NCBI GenBank assembly: GCA_963691705.1
Contig: OY829537.1
Location: 59,186,304 to 59,250,303, forward strand
Length of the DNA: 64,000 nt
Direction of reading: 5' to 3'
DNA from: Viola odorata
Lineage: Eukaryota > Streptophyta > Magnoliopsida > Malpighiales > Violaceae
The notes under the pieces were generated by a model that did no database searches, had not been told where the DNA came from, and saw only the letters and a list, made by a program, of their open reading frames with translations. A program made the translations under genes and the position numbers. Positions within the stretch are counted from its first letter, which is position 1; every line of letters starts with the position of its first letter. This document shows, piece after piece, positions 32,299 to 44,447 of the stretch.

Positions 32299-33665
32299 TG
32301 ACATGTTCCTCACTATCCTTGATGCGATCTTAGATAGCTAAGATGCGTTGAATTGACGATCGTTATTGGAAGGTTTGAAGTTGTGCGAAATTTAACTCAA
32401 TCTATTCTTCTCGTTGATATAAGGATCGCTAGGAATCCACCTAACTCCGCCAATCTCCAAGTCGAGGTTGAACAAAGCCTGATGAAGTAAGGAACACTAG
32501 GAATCCACCTAACTACGCCGATCAACAAGTGAGGTTCGTAGGATAAGGTCCGCCAAGAGTCCACTTGACACTGCCACCTAGGGTTTTGTTCTAGTCCACG
32601 AACACAAGAGCAAAGCTTTCACAAGATAAACGTCTCACAATCACAAGGGATCAAATTTGGTTGAAAATATTCTCTCTATATTAATGAAGCCAATCGGCTA
32701 TATATATGGGAAAAGCCTAGTACAAGTTGTAGTTACAATTTAACTCTAAGTTCTAATCACACTAGGAATAGAAAACCTAATCTAAGTAGAAGTAGAACTT
32801 CTAATTGTCTAATAATTGTACAAACTAATTAATAAATAACATAAAAACATTATAGAAGCTCTAGAAGTGATTCGCACAGCTGGGCTTCAAGTTGGGCAGC
32901 AATCCTCTAGTTACATGTTGTCTTGCATTCATACTGCGCAACAAAATGTAGACCAACGCTAACTTTCAATTGGCTCGTCCGATTGAACTGAAACCTATTC
33001 CAAATGAAAGTTAACATCCTAAAATAGTAGACAGAGTACTCTCCTTCTGGTCCTAGAAGAACAGGTCCGAAATATCTCGTGAAGCGTTGACTGACGCGTT
33101 TAGAAGTCCTTGCCTGCGTAGGACTGTTGTTAGCGAAAATGTCTCTTCGAATAACACGCAAATGGATCATGCGTTTGAGCGGAAACTTGGTCATAATGGA
33201 GATAACATCTTTAGGTTTCAAAAACATGGTTGATATCACGATTCTTACTTGTATTGGTCCCAATAGGTTTGGAAAAATTCGCCTGTGTCTTCTGCGCCTA
33301 GAACTCCTGCGTGCGAGAATGTCACCATGAACCATCTTGCAATTTACTCGTGAAAATTGGCTCAAACTTAGCCAAGATCTTCCTAAGACACCAATAGGTC
33401 TTGTATTTACTTTGGTTGCGCGATTGAAGCCTCGCTTCCATGTCTTGGCTTGGTCGGATGTGAAGCCTTGTGATAGGAGCTTCCAAGCCACCTTCCATAT
33501 CATCCTTCGCCTAATGGCTTGATCCAGCAGCGTCTCTTGCCTTGTCTCCATGTGTATAGGTTTTATTAACCTCACTAGATTCTTTATGACGTCCTTGGCT
33601 CGGCGTATTCATCCATCTAGCCCTTCTGCTTGGTGTGTGCGTGTGGCGAGGCTAGGATCATATCA
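32299..33665 (-). repeat. LTR (3' copy in element orientation)
   Basis: Pairs with 34805-36168; shared runs include GAATTGACGATCGTTATTGG and ATAAGGATCGCTAGGAATCC. The copies differ at many sites, so this insertion is older than the Tat element. Confidence 0.85.
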
Positions 33666-34804
33666 TTCCCTCCCCCTTCAAAATGATTCACCCTCGAATT
33701 TGTTTCCTTAATGACAAAAATACTCCTCAAATTAGAATAAACAAAGGAAACACAAGAAGAAAAGGGATTACCTAAGACAACCATCTCGACAGTGGTGTTT
33801 TTGTGTGCGGCGATGGTTTGGGTCAAACCAACGTCTCTCTTCGCAGCTGAATTTTTGACTTGAGTAGGCAACCAAGGTTGGTGTAAGAACATCCTATCTC
33901 TCTAAACAATCACAAAGAACTACTTCAATTCTTCATAGTATTCCTTAGTCGCATAAGGAAAACTCACATTGCGTTCAACAATTGCTCCCTTCTTACCTTG
34001 CGCGCTACTAATACTCAAACCGGCCAACTGACTCTCCTTAGTCTCATTATCTTTGCTAAGAACATGTTCTGGATTAGTAGTCTCGGCATCTTAAACTGGA
34101 ACACTCTTATTCGTCCCATGGTCTGCTTTACGTATGAGTTTCTTCGAGTGAAAAGCCAAACGCCCGACCGGAGTCTTATTGTTGGGACATTGACTCAAAG
34201 TGTCCTCGACCCGTGCATGTGTGGAAATATATATCTCACGCTCGCACATGAGTTGATGAAGGAATATTTGTATCCAAACATGTGTTGGGGTCGTCCTTAG
34301 CGTGCATTAGGATCTCGCGTTGTGGAGCGTGCCTAGGGTTAACCTCGGCAACCCTGGCTCACATGTACGCCTTGGTGCAACAACCTTCATGCCTATTCCT
34401 CTCTCGACTAGGTTCCCATATAGGACCTTCTTTTTATCCTCTAGCTATGACACACTAAATACTTGATGACTCGAAGTACCCCTTTGAACTGCCTTCTCAA
34501 GTAGCACTCCTTTGAGATTCCACAATAGGGTGAGCATCTCTCGTTGCATCGCATCACTTGATGAGTGATTCAACATGACTCAAAATAATAATAAAAAATA
34601 AATAAAAAAAACAAAAGACACTTTTGGGCACTTGATTTTATGAATTTTTTTGTAAACAAAAGACACAAACGAATTGTAAACGACTCCTTTTTTCTTTTTA
34701 CTCAAACAAATCGCACTTCCGGTTTATTTTTACAAGGATATAAACAAAAGTAAAGATAGATTGATATAAATCAAACCTTGCAACGGCTAAGCTTCGCTAC
34801 CACA
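33666..34804 (-). pseudogene. Residual interior of the deleted Ty3/gypsy element
   Basis: On -, 33892-33617 reads through a short pol C-terminal tail (SRVNHFEGGGNDMI). The rest, including an A/T-rich stretch at 34575-34720, has no domain I recognise. The usual 4-5 kb of gag-pol is missing. Confidence 0.5.
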
Positions 34805-36168
34805 TGATATGATCCTTACTACCCTTGATGTAATCTTAGATAGCTAGGACGAGCTGAATTGACGATCGTTATTGGAAGGCTAGAAGTTACGCGGAATTTA
34901 ACTCAATCTACTCTTCTCGTCGATATAAGGATCGCTAGGAATCCACCTAACTTCGCCAATCTCTAAGTCGAGGTTGAACAATGACTGATAAAGTAAGGAA
35001 CACTAGGAATCCACCTAACTACGCCGATCAACAAGTGAGGTTCGTAGGATAAGGTCCGCCAAGAGTCCACTTGACACCACCACCTAGGGTTTTATTCGAG
35101 TCCACGAACACAAGAGCAAAGCTCTCACAAGATAAACATCTCAAAATCACAAGGGATCAAATTTGGTTGAAAATAATTTCTCTATATTAATGAAGCCAAT
35201 CGACTATATATATAGGCAAAGCCTAGTACAAGTTGTAGTTACAATTTAGCTCTAAGTTCTAATCACACTAGGAATAGAAAACCTAATCTAGGTAGAAGTA
35301 GAACTTCTAATCATCTAATAACTGTACAAACTAATTAATAAATAAAATAAAAACATTCTAGAAGCTCTAGAAGTGATTCGCAAGGCTGGGCTTCAAGTTG
35401 GGCTGCAATCCTCAAGTTACACGTTGTCTTGCGTTCATACAGCGTAACAAAATATAGACCCACGCTAACTTTCAATTGGCTCGTCCGATTGACCTGAAAC
35501 CTGTTCCAAAGGAAAGCCAACATCCTAAAATAGTAGACAGAGTACTCTCCTCCTGGTCCTGGACAAACGGGTTCAAAATATCTCGAGAAGCGTTGACTGA
35601 CATGTTTGAAAGTCCTTGTCTGTGTAGGACTGCTGTCAGTGAAAATGTCTCTCCGAATAACACGCAAACAACTCATGAGTTTGAGATGAAACTTGGTGAC
35701 AATGGAGATAACATCTTGAGGTTTCAGAAACAAGGTCGATCGCATGATTCTGACTTGTATTGGTCCGAATCGGTTCTGACAAAGTCGCCTGTTGCTTCTG
35801 CGCCTAGAACTCCTGCGTGTGAGAATGTCACCACAAACCATCTTGCAATTTACTCATGAAAATTAGCTCAAACTTGGCCACGATCTTCCTAAGACACCAA
35901 TCGGTCTTGTATTTACTTTGGTTGCCCAATTGAAGCCTCGCTTCCATGTCTTGGCTTGGTCGGATGTGAAGCCTTGCGATAGGAGCTTCCAAGCTACCTT
36001 CCATGTCATCCTTCACCTAATGGCTTGATCCAGCAACGTCTCTTCCCTTGTCTACATGTTCAGAGGTTGTATTAACCTCACTAGATGATTCATGACGTCC
36101 TTGGCTAGACGTATTTGTCCATCTAGCCCTTGCTGCTTGGTGTGTGTCGCGGGGCTAGGATCGTACCA
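34805..36168 (-). repeat. LTR (5' copy in element orientation)
   Basis: Starts TGATATGATCC and ends GGATCGTACCA on +. Pairs with 32299-33665. Confidence 0.85.
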
Positions 36169-36173
36169 ACAGG

Positions 36174-37108
36174 CCAGGACAGGCACTCTGATGCCCTTAG
36201 CCCAGGTGATACCTAAACTTTCTAGTTTACATGGTTGGCTTGATTTTTTGGATAAACACAGTCATGATAAATTGCTTACTTTGCATGGAAAAAGTATGGT
36301 CCTGTGTGCTTTGCTTGACTATGAACTACTTGATAATATAGGTGTGAATGGTCGTGTGAAGGAACTCATTAGGAATATAGGATGGAATGTTCTGTTTGAC
36401 CTAGAGCACCCTGTATTTTTAGAACTTAACCATGAGTTCTTCGCCACTTTCTGGTTCAACTCAGATAGGTTGAAACTGAAGGGAAAAGCCAGTCTGCATC
36501 TAGGGGCAGATAGGGTAGTGAATTTCAGGCTGGTCAACGAGTGGTCACACCTCTCGCTGGACCAGTTCAATGTTATGTTGGGTTTTGTCCAAGAGTCAGA
36601 CTTACGTGCCCCTTGGTACCTAGGTGCTTATGCAACCTACCCTGCCTCTTTCGATGTGGACGCGGCTTTCCAGGAGCTGACTGGTGACCCCACTGCCAAG
36701 TATAGCTCCCGCAAGTCTAAAGGACACCAGCTCATTGATCCTTCCCTTCGCATCCTGCACAGATGCCTTGCCATTACTTTTGTTGGCAAATTGAACTCCT
36801 CGGGGATGTTATCTGTGCAGGAAGTGTTCTTGCTTTGGTGCATGCATCACGACTATAAGGTCAATTTAGGATACTGGATTGCTAATGAACTGCATGCCAT
36901 AATCACTAATGATAGAAATCCTGTCCTAGGTTCCCTTATCACTAGACTTGTTGTCCAACATCGTGCATTTGTTATAAATAGATGTGAACTCTACTCCCTT
37001 ATTGGTTTTAAATTGCTTAATGTCCGTACCCTAGATGGTATGGGATACTTTCACCTTATGGATGGTGTTTTGCGCTTTAGTGCAAGTTATACCGGGACCC
37101 AGGATTGA
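36174..37108 (+). pseudogene. Athila 3' (env-position) ORF, C-terminal part
   Basis: About 310 residues without a stop, in frame with the part ending at 32298. It carries the conserved domain: HGWLDFLDKHSHDKLLTLHG, LEHPVFLELNHEFFATFWF, WSHLSLDQFNVMLGFVQES, DPSLRILHRCLAITFVGKL, VQEVFLLWCMHHDYKVNLG. The last block is homologous to the remnant at 90-320. This matches the plant retrotransposon ORF of the Athila group; a role in the element's life cycle is unknown. It ends at TGA 37106-37108, and a Thr/Pro-rich coding-like tail follows with stops. Confidence 0.65.
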
Positions 37109-37556
37109 GTCTTTAGCTCCCAGCATGGTGGACATTTTGAGTGCCTAGACCTAGTTGCTGAGGACCGTCCCGCATTCTCCTTTTCACCATCCGCTGCCGA
37201 ACAATAGGGCCTCGACGCTCGTGGTACTCCTACTGCTGCCCAAACACCTGATGCCTTTGCTGAGATAAACGCACTGCTGCACACCCTTATCGCCCTGCTC
37301 CAGACGCTCCCTGATGAGCTAGCATCGACGCTTCAGCCTCCTATTGGCCCCTAATTTCTTCCCCAAACTCTATCTCGTTTGCCTTCGAGTTTGATATGTA
37401 CATTTTAACTTTCGGGTTAGATATGCTTTTTATGCCCTCGGTTTGAGTCCCTTTTTCGCACTAAGGACGATGCACTGCCTAAGTGTGGGGGAGGGACACT
37501 TGTGTATTTGCCATGTTTCCTTGACTGCACGTTTATTTTTGTTTGGATGACTGCTT
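37109..37556 (+). other. Athila 3' untranslated region with polypurine tract
   Basis: Untranslated, with AAGTGTGGGGGAGGG at about 37480-37494 as the likely polypurine tract. The first half of the 3' LTR seems to be missing: similarity to the 5' LTR begins only at about 37557. Confidence 0.5.
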
Positions 37557-38283
37557 GCCTCAACAATCGCTTGGTAATTTACCTAGGATTGTTTAAAAGC
37601 TTGATCAATTTATAATCAAATCTAGGTAATTACAGTCATCCTTGTATTAATAACTAATGTGAGGTTGGTTGGTAAAGTAGACAACTAGTTTGGAAGTAAT
37701 CGGGTTCCTGGTCATATCCAACTAGGTTAAATAGATAATTAGGGTAGTGCCTCGAACGTACTAAGTGTCTCACCCTAGGTATGTCTTTCCTTTTCTTAAT
37801 GGGCCTTTGAGTATTGTCTCCATAAATGTACCTTGGAGGATGACGAAGTGTCAAGACTATCCCACAAACGTACCTTGAAGTAGTTTCTCGTACGAAGGAA
37901 AGCAGGGGACCTAAACGTACCTGGTCCTCATAGCACATCTATAAACCATAAATGGAATATTTTTGCACCAATGACCTGCCAACCGTGAAAGCAACCGGAG
38001 ATAGATCTCTACTGGGAACTCCTTTTCTACTGATTTCATATTTATTTCTATTCTATTCTATTCTTTTCCATTTTCTTAGTTATTAACTAAACAACCTCTC
38101 AACCCCCCCCCCCCCCCCTTCCTTTATTGGTTACTATTCGGTTTGATACTTCCAGTCGTACGCAGATTTAAGTGTCTTGCCCTTGGTCTTTGATATTGAC
38201 CCTGTTATGACTATACACAAATTATTTTGTGCATTAGGCAATAGGTTTTCTTTATTCTTTTTTATGGCTTCGACAACCGGTCA
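37557..38283 (+). repeat. 3' LTR of the main Athila element, 5'-truncated
   Basis: Matches 4225-4926 and ends in the same ..CTTCGACAACCGGTCA. It includes a run of about 16 C at 38106-38121 where the 5' LTR has a shorter C run. The sequence after 38283 gives no target duplication with the left end. Confidence 0.7.
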
Positions 38284-41175
38284 CATTTCTATGAGGAAAA
38301 TTTGAGAAGTTAAGTGAAATATGTTGCTCTAACTATAAACTTATTACTACAACTAATATGAGAAGCAAAGGAAGTCTCAAAAGAAAGAAGAGTAGGATGT
38401 CTTGATGGTTAGCATGTCAAACAATACATGAGAATGGTTTACCTTTCTTTCGGTGCATTGCCAAACACTTAAACTTTTAAACGATATGAAGAAAGAATCT
38501 TATCAAAGAAATACATAGCTCAAAACACAACACCAAAATATTGAGCGACAAGGATGATTGTAATAACGGGAATCAACTAGTTACAGTGGTAGTGTTAGTG
38601 TATGAGATTCCATTTCCTCGTACAGAGACTCTAGAGATCTGCATTCTACCATGGGATATTCATGATGTTCCTGAGAAATATGTATTGTACACCATGCACT
38701 CATCTGTGGCTTCCTTATTAGGTAACGTGGACCTCTATTTAAGAGAGGCAACGTTCTCAATAATAGGCAAGGTAAGGGATAAGTTGTTGATCTAAATTCT
38801 CCAACCAATCGCCCTGTAACAACATCCTGGTAACAAGATCATAACAGCGTTCCTGTTAATTCTTTCCTCATGTCAAACTGCAGAGTTGAATTACATCAGG
38901 AAGAGGTCAGGATAAGTGGCTCCGTAGGTCTCCATTAAATTTAGAATAGAACCTAGAACCGTCTGCCTTCGTTGATGTATTATAGGAAGTTCTTGCAATC
39001 TGTTTGCCTAATTCGACTTATTTTATTATTTTCATAAGTTTTTTTTTGTGGCCATGGTCATCTTGGTATTATGATTGTTAAAGAAAAACAACCATTTTCA
39101 TATCTGTAACATCTCTCATTTTCCTGTTGCTTGGTTTACTTCCCATGGATTTCTGTATTTTTATCACTTATTGAAAGTGACTGCCTCCACAATTTACTCA
39201 ATGTCAGTTCTGATTGCTTGCATCCTTTACTTTCTCTCGTAATCTTTCCTTCTTTCTTACAAATTAATAGAATGTCTGGTACTAAGAATTTCATCATATT
39301 GGCAAGGAAATGGCAGAAGTTGGTAGATGAAATAGTAGAAGCCACTGGGAATGAAAGGAGAAATAAACAAAGTTTAAAATGGCAAATATGTATTAACACA
39401 ATTCAAGATGCACTGTACAATGTACTGTACAAAAAATAGTACTCAACTTTCCTCAACGTTTATAATGCAGGAGTCATAGTTCTAAGGATTTCTTCCATTT
39501 GTTATTTGAATTTTTTTTGCAAACACCGAATGGTAAAAAGTCATTTAATCAAGAGTAAAGTAAGAGGAATACATACATAGATAAATTGAAGTGCTAATAA
39601 TTCCACACAAAAATTAATTATAATTATATTCATATCATAATCATAATCTAGTCTAATAAGCATACACCTGTGAAAAGGTCGACCCATACCCGACCCGTCG
39701 GGTCATCACTTTTTAATCCGTTAAATAATGTGTCAGGTACGGGTAGTCGACCCGTTTAAATTTAAACAAAAAAAACTCATTCTCTCCTCTACTTTCCTCA
39801 TTGCGCTGCTTTCCTCCTCCTCCTACTGCTGCTTCTGCTTTCCTACATCGCGTTTGTTCTATTCTACCCCTGCTACATCTTCTCTTACATGTCCTTTTAC
39901 TCTCCTCTCTGCTTTCCTCACCTCCTCCTCCTCCTCTTGCTGCTTTCCTCACTGCCACCGCAAACCTCAATCTCTCCCATCTTGTTGGGTTTCCTCCTCT
40001 TCTTGCTGCTTTCCTCACTGCCACCGCAAACCTCAATCTCTCCCATCTTGTTGGGTCTCCTCCTCCTGCTCCATCACGTCCCTCTCACGCGTCGACAATG
40101 AGGTTTCTGATTGACCCATGTTTATTTTTGATCTGTTTCATGGTTTTTTTAGGGGCAGAATGTATAGTTTGCTATGGTTGGCCTCTAGCATTATTTTTTT
40201 AATTCAATTGTGATTTGCAGTGGTTGGAGTTTTTTTAAATACTTTGCCTGACCATGCTTTTATGGTATGCAGCACAAAAAACATAAGAGAAAAGGTCATT
40301 TCAATTTATTGCAACCTTGTATAGGGTTTATATTTTGTGGAGTTTTATAAATTGGTTTGTTTTAGGTAACTAATCAATTTTTGATACTGGAGACATTGCT
40401 TGATGATAGTGTAGGCTAGAAAATTGTATTACAGATTGAAAGGGGTGGTGTATTACATGTTTGATGCCTTCAGTTTTGTCATAGAAAATACTTGTCATAA
40501 TTCTTCAGAATATACTCACTCATTGTACTAATTATACAGACTGCATTTCATCCTGCTCTCTAATATCTGACAATTGCTTTGACACCATAATTGGTTTGAC
40601 CATGGCCGTGCACTATGGCATAGTAATTTCTATTTTCAATACACCTTAAGGTATTGCATAGTCATTGAATGTGTCACTTAAAATCAGGAAATTAAGAAAA
40701 AATTCCAGATTAGTTTCAATATTTTTCCTGATTGCACTTTGTGCTTAGACTATGTCACCACAATGAATTTTTCCTTTACAAGTGACCTTTATTTCTCCCT
40801 TTTGAATTTTATGTGATGATTTATTACAAAAATGAGAGGTCCTTTGAGGCGTAATTCTATATACATGCCTTGTTATATCTACTGACTTCTGTTTTGAGAA
40901 GAGATGCAACATTTAGTTGGAAGCTTGATGGTAAGTTACATGAAATATGAAAACCCACCTGACTGTGTCTGTATTAAGTCAGGCTTTAAATTTGGTTCTA
41001 TCTTTTATCATGCAGTACGAAAAGTTGGCATCCTGATTTTAATGAATAATATTTTTCAAATTTTGGGGCAGTAGCATCCAAGTAATAACATTAGGTATTG
41101 CTTTCCAAAGTATGGTATTTTTTCATGCTAAGTTAGCTTTGGATGTGTTCTAAATTTGAACATGTGGTGTTTTGA
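38284..41175. other. Unassigned DNA, no supported gene
   Basis: About 2.9 kb, AT-rich, with only short frames. The frame at 39284-39439 (NFIILARKWQKLVDEIVEA) is faintly like a SAUR N-terminus, but nothing else supports it. Around 39675-39760, CCCGACCCGTCGGGTC and GGGTAGTCGACCCG form diverged inverted motifs like subterminal hAT sequence. A CT-rich stretch follows at 39780-40080. Confidence 0.4.
39938..40063 (+). repeat. 63-bp direct tandem duplication
   Basis: TTGCTGCTTTCCTCACTGCC begins at 39938 and again at 40001, and the copies stay almost identical for 63 bp in a CT-rich tract. Confidence 0.8.
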
Positions 41176-41830
41176 TACGATCAAGCCTAGGGTAAGAAGA
41201 CTCGATTATATTTAAAGCTTGGGGGATCTAGCCCGGAGGGAGGTTTGTTCGGCGAGAATCAAAGGAGAATGAAAGAAGATGGATGCGAAATAAGTTGGAT
41301 GCCGCGGATGGATGAATAATACTCTTCAACTTGAAGATCACCAATGGAACGGCAAAAGAAAACAAGCATAGATCTTATATACGAAAACAACCAATATTCA
41401 GTTACAAGCTTTGATTTCCCAAAAGAAGATAAGGAGGAGTAATCTCACTCAAGCTATCTTTCTTAAGGAAGAAGATGAATTTTAGGGTGAAAGAGAAGGA
41501 GAAAACTCACTTAACAAATTCACTTCAACTAAAACCTAAGGAAGTAATATGAAAGACATTAGCTATTTATAGTAAAGTGCAAAAAGACCCTAAAAATACA
41601 AGTGGGCGGCTAGGATTTTATGCTGGCGGTATGCCGCTAGCCAACCTCTCACTCTAGCGGTATGCCGCTAGCCTTTAAGCTCCCAATTAAATGGCCAATG
41701 CCGAAGCTAACGGCATGACGCCTGGCTTCTAGCGGTATGGCACCTAGCTGCTAGCAGTATGCCGCTAGCTAAGCCCTCACTCTGGAGGTATGCCGCCAGC
41801 CCTTAAGCTCCCAATTAAATGTCCAATGCC
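41176..41830 (-). repeat. LTR (3' copy) of a Ty3/gypsy element on -
   Basis: Starts TGATACGATCAAGCC on +, similar to the LTR start TGATATGATCC at 34805, and lies just past the pol C-terminal tail. Its inner part (41624-41800) has several copies of a small hairpin motif, AGCGGTATGCCGCT and variants, and a ~125-bp repeat with AAGCTCCCAATTAAATG. The inner boundary is approximate. Confidence 0.5.
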
Positions 41831-44447
41831 AAAGCTAACGACATGCCTCCAGCTATGGCCTCAAATGACTCATACGCTGAATTCCCCAAAATCCAAGGGT
41901 ATGGGTTTACACTTGTTTCTTCCTGGTGTGCAATCATCATGACGGCCTTCTCTATGAGTTGAGATAGCTCCTTACTTGTCTCGGCTTCAATCCACAAGGC
42001 TAACTTCTTCACCATGCTACGTGTGATTGGCCCTTGCATGGGTGCGGTGTCTCCGTCCTCCAGGTTAGGTATAGGGGTCATGGTCATGAACACATCATCT
42101 CCTACTCCTTTGAAAGGATTCGTCCTCGAATCCATTTCTTGAGTAGCCATGGTACCTTCATTGCAAAGAGATAGGTTATTAACGTTACACGTATTTCTTA
42201 TTGACCCATACTCACTTGGGAGGTCTAGGACATAGGCATTGTCGTTGACGCGGTGGAGGATTTGAAAAGGCCCATCGGCTCGGGGGCCTAGCTTACCTTG
42301 CCTTTGATTAGGAAACCGTTCTTTTCGCCAATGAAGTCAAACCCATTGTCCGGCTTCAAAGTCAGTAGGCGTCTGGCCCTTGTTACGCTTGGCCGTTTCG
42401 CATTCATTCATTCTTTCAATGTTGTTGCGGACTTGCTCATGAAGCTTCTTGATTGTCACCGCCTTGGTGTCCCCATCTACACACTTAAGAGAACTCAAGG
42501 GTAACGGTAAGAGGTCGAGAGGGGTTAAGGGTTTGAACCCGTACACCACCTCAAAAGGGGAAAATCCAACTAAAGAATGATAAGCATGATTATAGGCAAA
42601 TTCAGCAATGGGAGGCAGTCTTCCCACTTCAATTTATGCTTATTAACCATTACTCGAAGTAGTGATCCTAAAGTTTTGTTCACCACCTCCGTTTGTCCAT
42701 CCGTTTGGGGATGACACGTGGTGGATAAAAGAAGTTTAGTACCTAACTTCGTCCACAGGGTTCACCAAAAATGTCTCAAGAACTTGGTAGCCCTATCACT
42801 CATAATACTTTTAGGCATACCATGAAGACGCACAACATGTTGAAAAAATAAATGTGCAATGTGTGTGGTGGCATCATGTGTCTTGGAACATGGTATAAAG
42901 TGCGCCATCTTTTAAAAATGGTCAATCACAACAAAGATAGGGTCATTACCATGCTTAGACCTAGGTAAACCTAACATAAAATCCATGGATAGGTCCACCC
43001 ACGGGTGTTGGGCAATGGGAAGGGGTATGTGGACCGCGTGATGTTTAGAGGTGGATTTAGATGTCCTATAAATGACACATCTACCTACGATTCTATGCAC
43101 ATCCACCTTAATCCGTGGCCAAAAGAAATATGACTTCAAAACATGTAAGGTTTTGACCATACCAAAGTGTCCACTCAAGGCTCCACAATGAGCTTCTAAA
43201 ATAAGCAATTCTCTAATACTAGAGCGTGGTATGCATAACCTATCATGTTTAAACAAAAAGTTGTCACGTTTAATGAAATACAAATGTGTTCCGTGAGTAC
43301 ATGCTGCATGGATATCCCTAAAATCCTCGTCATTCTCATATAGTTTAATCAATTGAGCAAATCCAAATATTTGTGCATCGAGGGAGTTTATGAGAGCGTA
43401 CCTTCGGGAGAGTGCGTCAGCCACTACATTCTCCTTGCCTTGTTTGTATTTGATGGTGTAGGGGAAAGCCTCTAGAAATTCCATCCATTTCACATGCCTT
43501 TTGTTGAGTTTGGCTTGGCCTTCGAGGAACTTCAAGCTCAAATGATCCATGTGGATAACGAATTGGTTTGGCAACAAATAATGCTCCCATACCATGAGTG
43601 ACCTTACTAACGCGTAGAGCTCCCGGTCATACGTCGAATAGTTAAGTTGGGCGCCGTTTAGCTTCTCACTAAAGTAGGCGATGGGTCGGCCCTCTTGGGT
43701 TAGGACAGATCCTATGCCAATCCTGCTTGCGTCGCACTCTAATTCAAAGGATTTGGTAAAGTTCGGTAGTGCTAGCACGGGCGATCGCATGAGCCTCTCC
43801 TTAAGCTCTTTGAAGGCCTCTTTTTGCCTCTCTCCCCATTCAAAGACCACATTCTTCTTGGTGAGTTCATTGAAGGGGGCTGCTACTGTTGGGAAGTTAG
43901 GCACAAAGCGGCGATAAAAACTTGCTAGGCCATGGAAAGACCTCACTTCACTAGCATTCTTGGGGCTAGGCCACTCTCGGATGGCTTTCACCTTTTCCTC
44001 ATCGAGTTGCACACCGCCTACACTTACAACAAAGCCAAGAAAGTGTACTCGGCCCAAGCAAAACTCACATTTAACAAGCTTAGCATATAGTTGGTGTGTG
44101 CGCAAGGTGTCACGTATGCTACGTAAGTGAAATGCATATTTTTCAAGAGAAGGGCTATATACGAGGATGTCATCAAAATAAACTACCACGTATTTACCAA
44201 TAAATTCACGCAAGACATAATTCATTAACCTCATGAAAGTCCGAATGGTATTACCATCCATTCGTACATACCATGTTTGGTCTTAAAAGTGATTTTCCAC
44301 CTGTCTCCTTCGTGCATTCAAATCTGGTGGTATCTACTCATAAGATCAATCTTGGAGTACACCTTACTCCCACTTAGCTCATCTAGCATGTCGTCAAGGC
44401 ATGGAATGGGGTGCCTATATCTCACTGTGATTTTGTTGATGGCTCGG
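41815..44447 (-). pseudogene. Ty3/gypsy pol: RT, RNase H, integrase and pol tail
   Basis: On - from 44447: [20 protein letters not shown] (RT), YVVVYFDDILVYSPS (catalytic FDD), ELECDASRIGIGSVLTQEGR (RNase H), EAHCGALSGHFGMVKTL with a damaged zinc finger (second Cys to Tyr), WVDLSMDFMLGLPRSKHGND (first Asp), then after a stop [10 protein letters not shown] and [18 protein letters not shown] (Asp, Glu), [20 protein letters not shown], and the tail DSRTNPFKGVGDDVF, GPITRSMVKKLA. The best frame is 44261-42912. The RT start is cut by the Tat insertion at 44447, and the 5' half (gag, protease, early RT) is not in the window. Chromovirus lineage is likely, but I did not identify a chromodomain. Confidence 0.85.

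Larger units (their letters stand above)
32299..36168 (-). mobile_element. Internally deleted Ty3/gypsy element nested in the Athila 3' ORF
   Basis: LTRs 32299-33665 and 34805-36168 (about 1.36 kb each) bound only 1.1 kb of interior. The LTR ends are near-perfect inverted sequences, TGATATGATCC and GGATCATATCA. Flanks are acaga (32294-32298) and acagg (36169-36173), 4 of 5 matching. Orientation is -: next to the left LTR the - strand encodes SRVNHFEGGGNDMIL, the post-integrase pol tail seen in Ty3/gypsy elements (compare DSRTNPFKGVGDD at 42.1 kb), and a degenerate PBS-like TGGTAGCGAAGC lies beside the right LTR at about 34802. Gag and nearly all of pol are gone. Confidence 0.75.

Noticed and set aside
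3494..38288. Target-site duplication for the main Athila element
   Set aside because: Bases before 3499 (acgag) and after 38283 (cattt) do not match, and the 3' LTR lacks its first half, so I claim no duplication and keep the 5' boundary provisional.
38541..38795. 84-residue frame as a gene
   Set aside because: No recognisable domain, no conservation seen in the window, and a similar open frame exists on the other strand.
39284..39439. SAUR-like gene (NFIILARKWQKLV)
   Set aside because: Only a dozen residues resemble the SAUR N-terminus; the core SAUR domain is missing and the frame ends at once.
39660..39760. Another hAT element end (CCCGACCCG-rich)
   Set aside because: The motif is reminiscent, but no TAGGGGTG-type end, partner end or 8-bp duplication was found.
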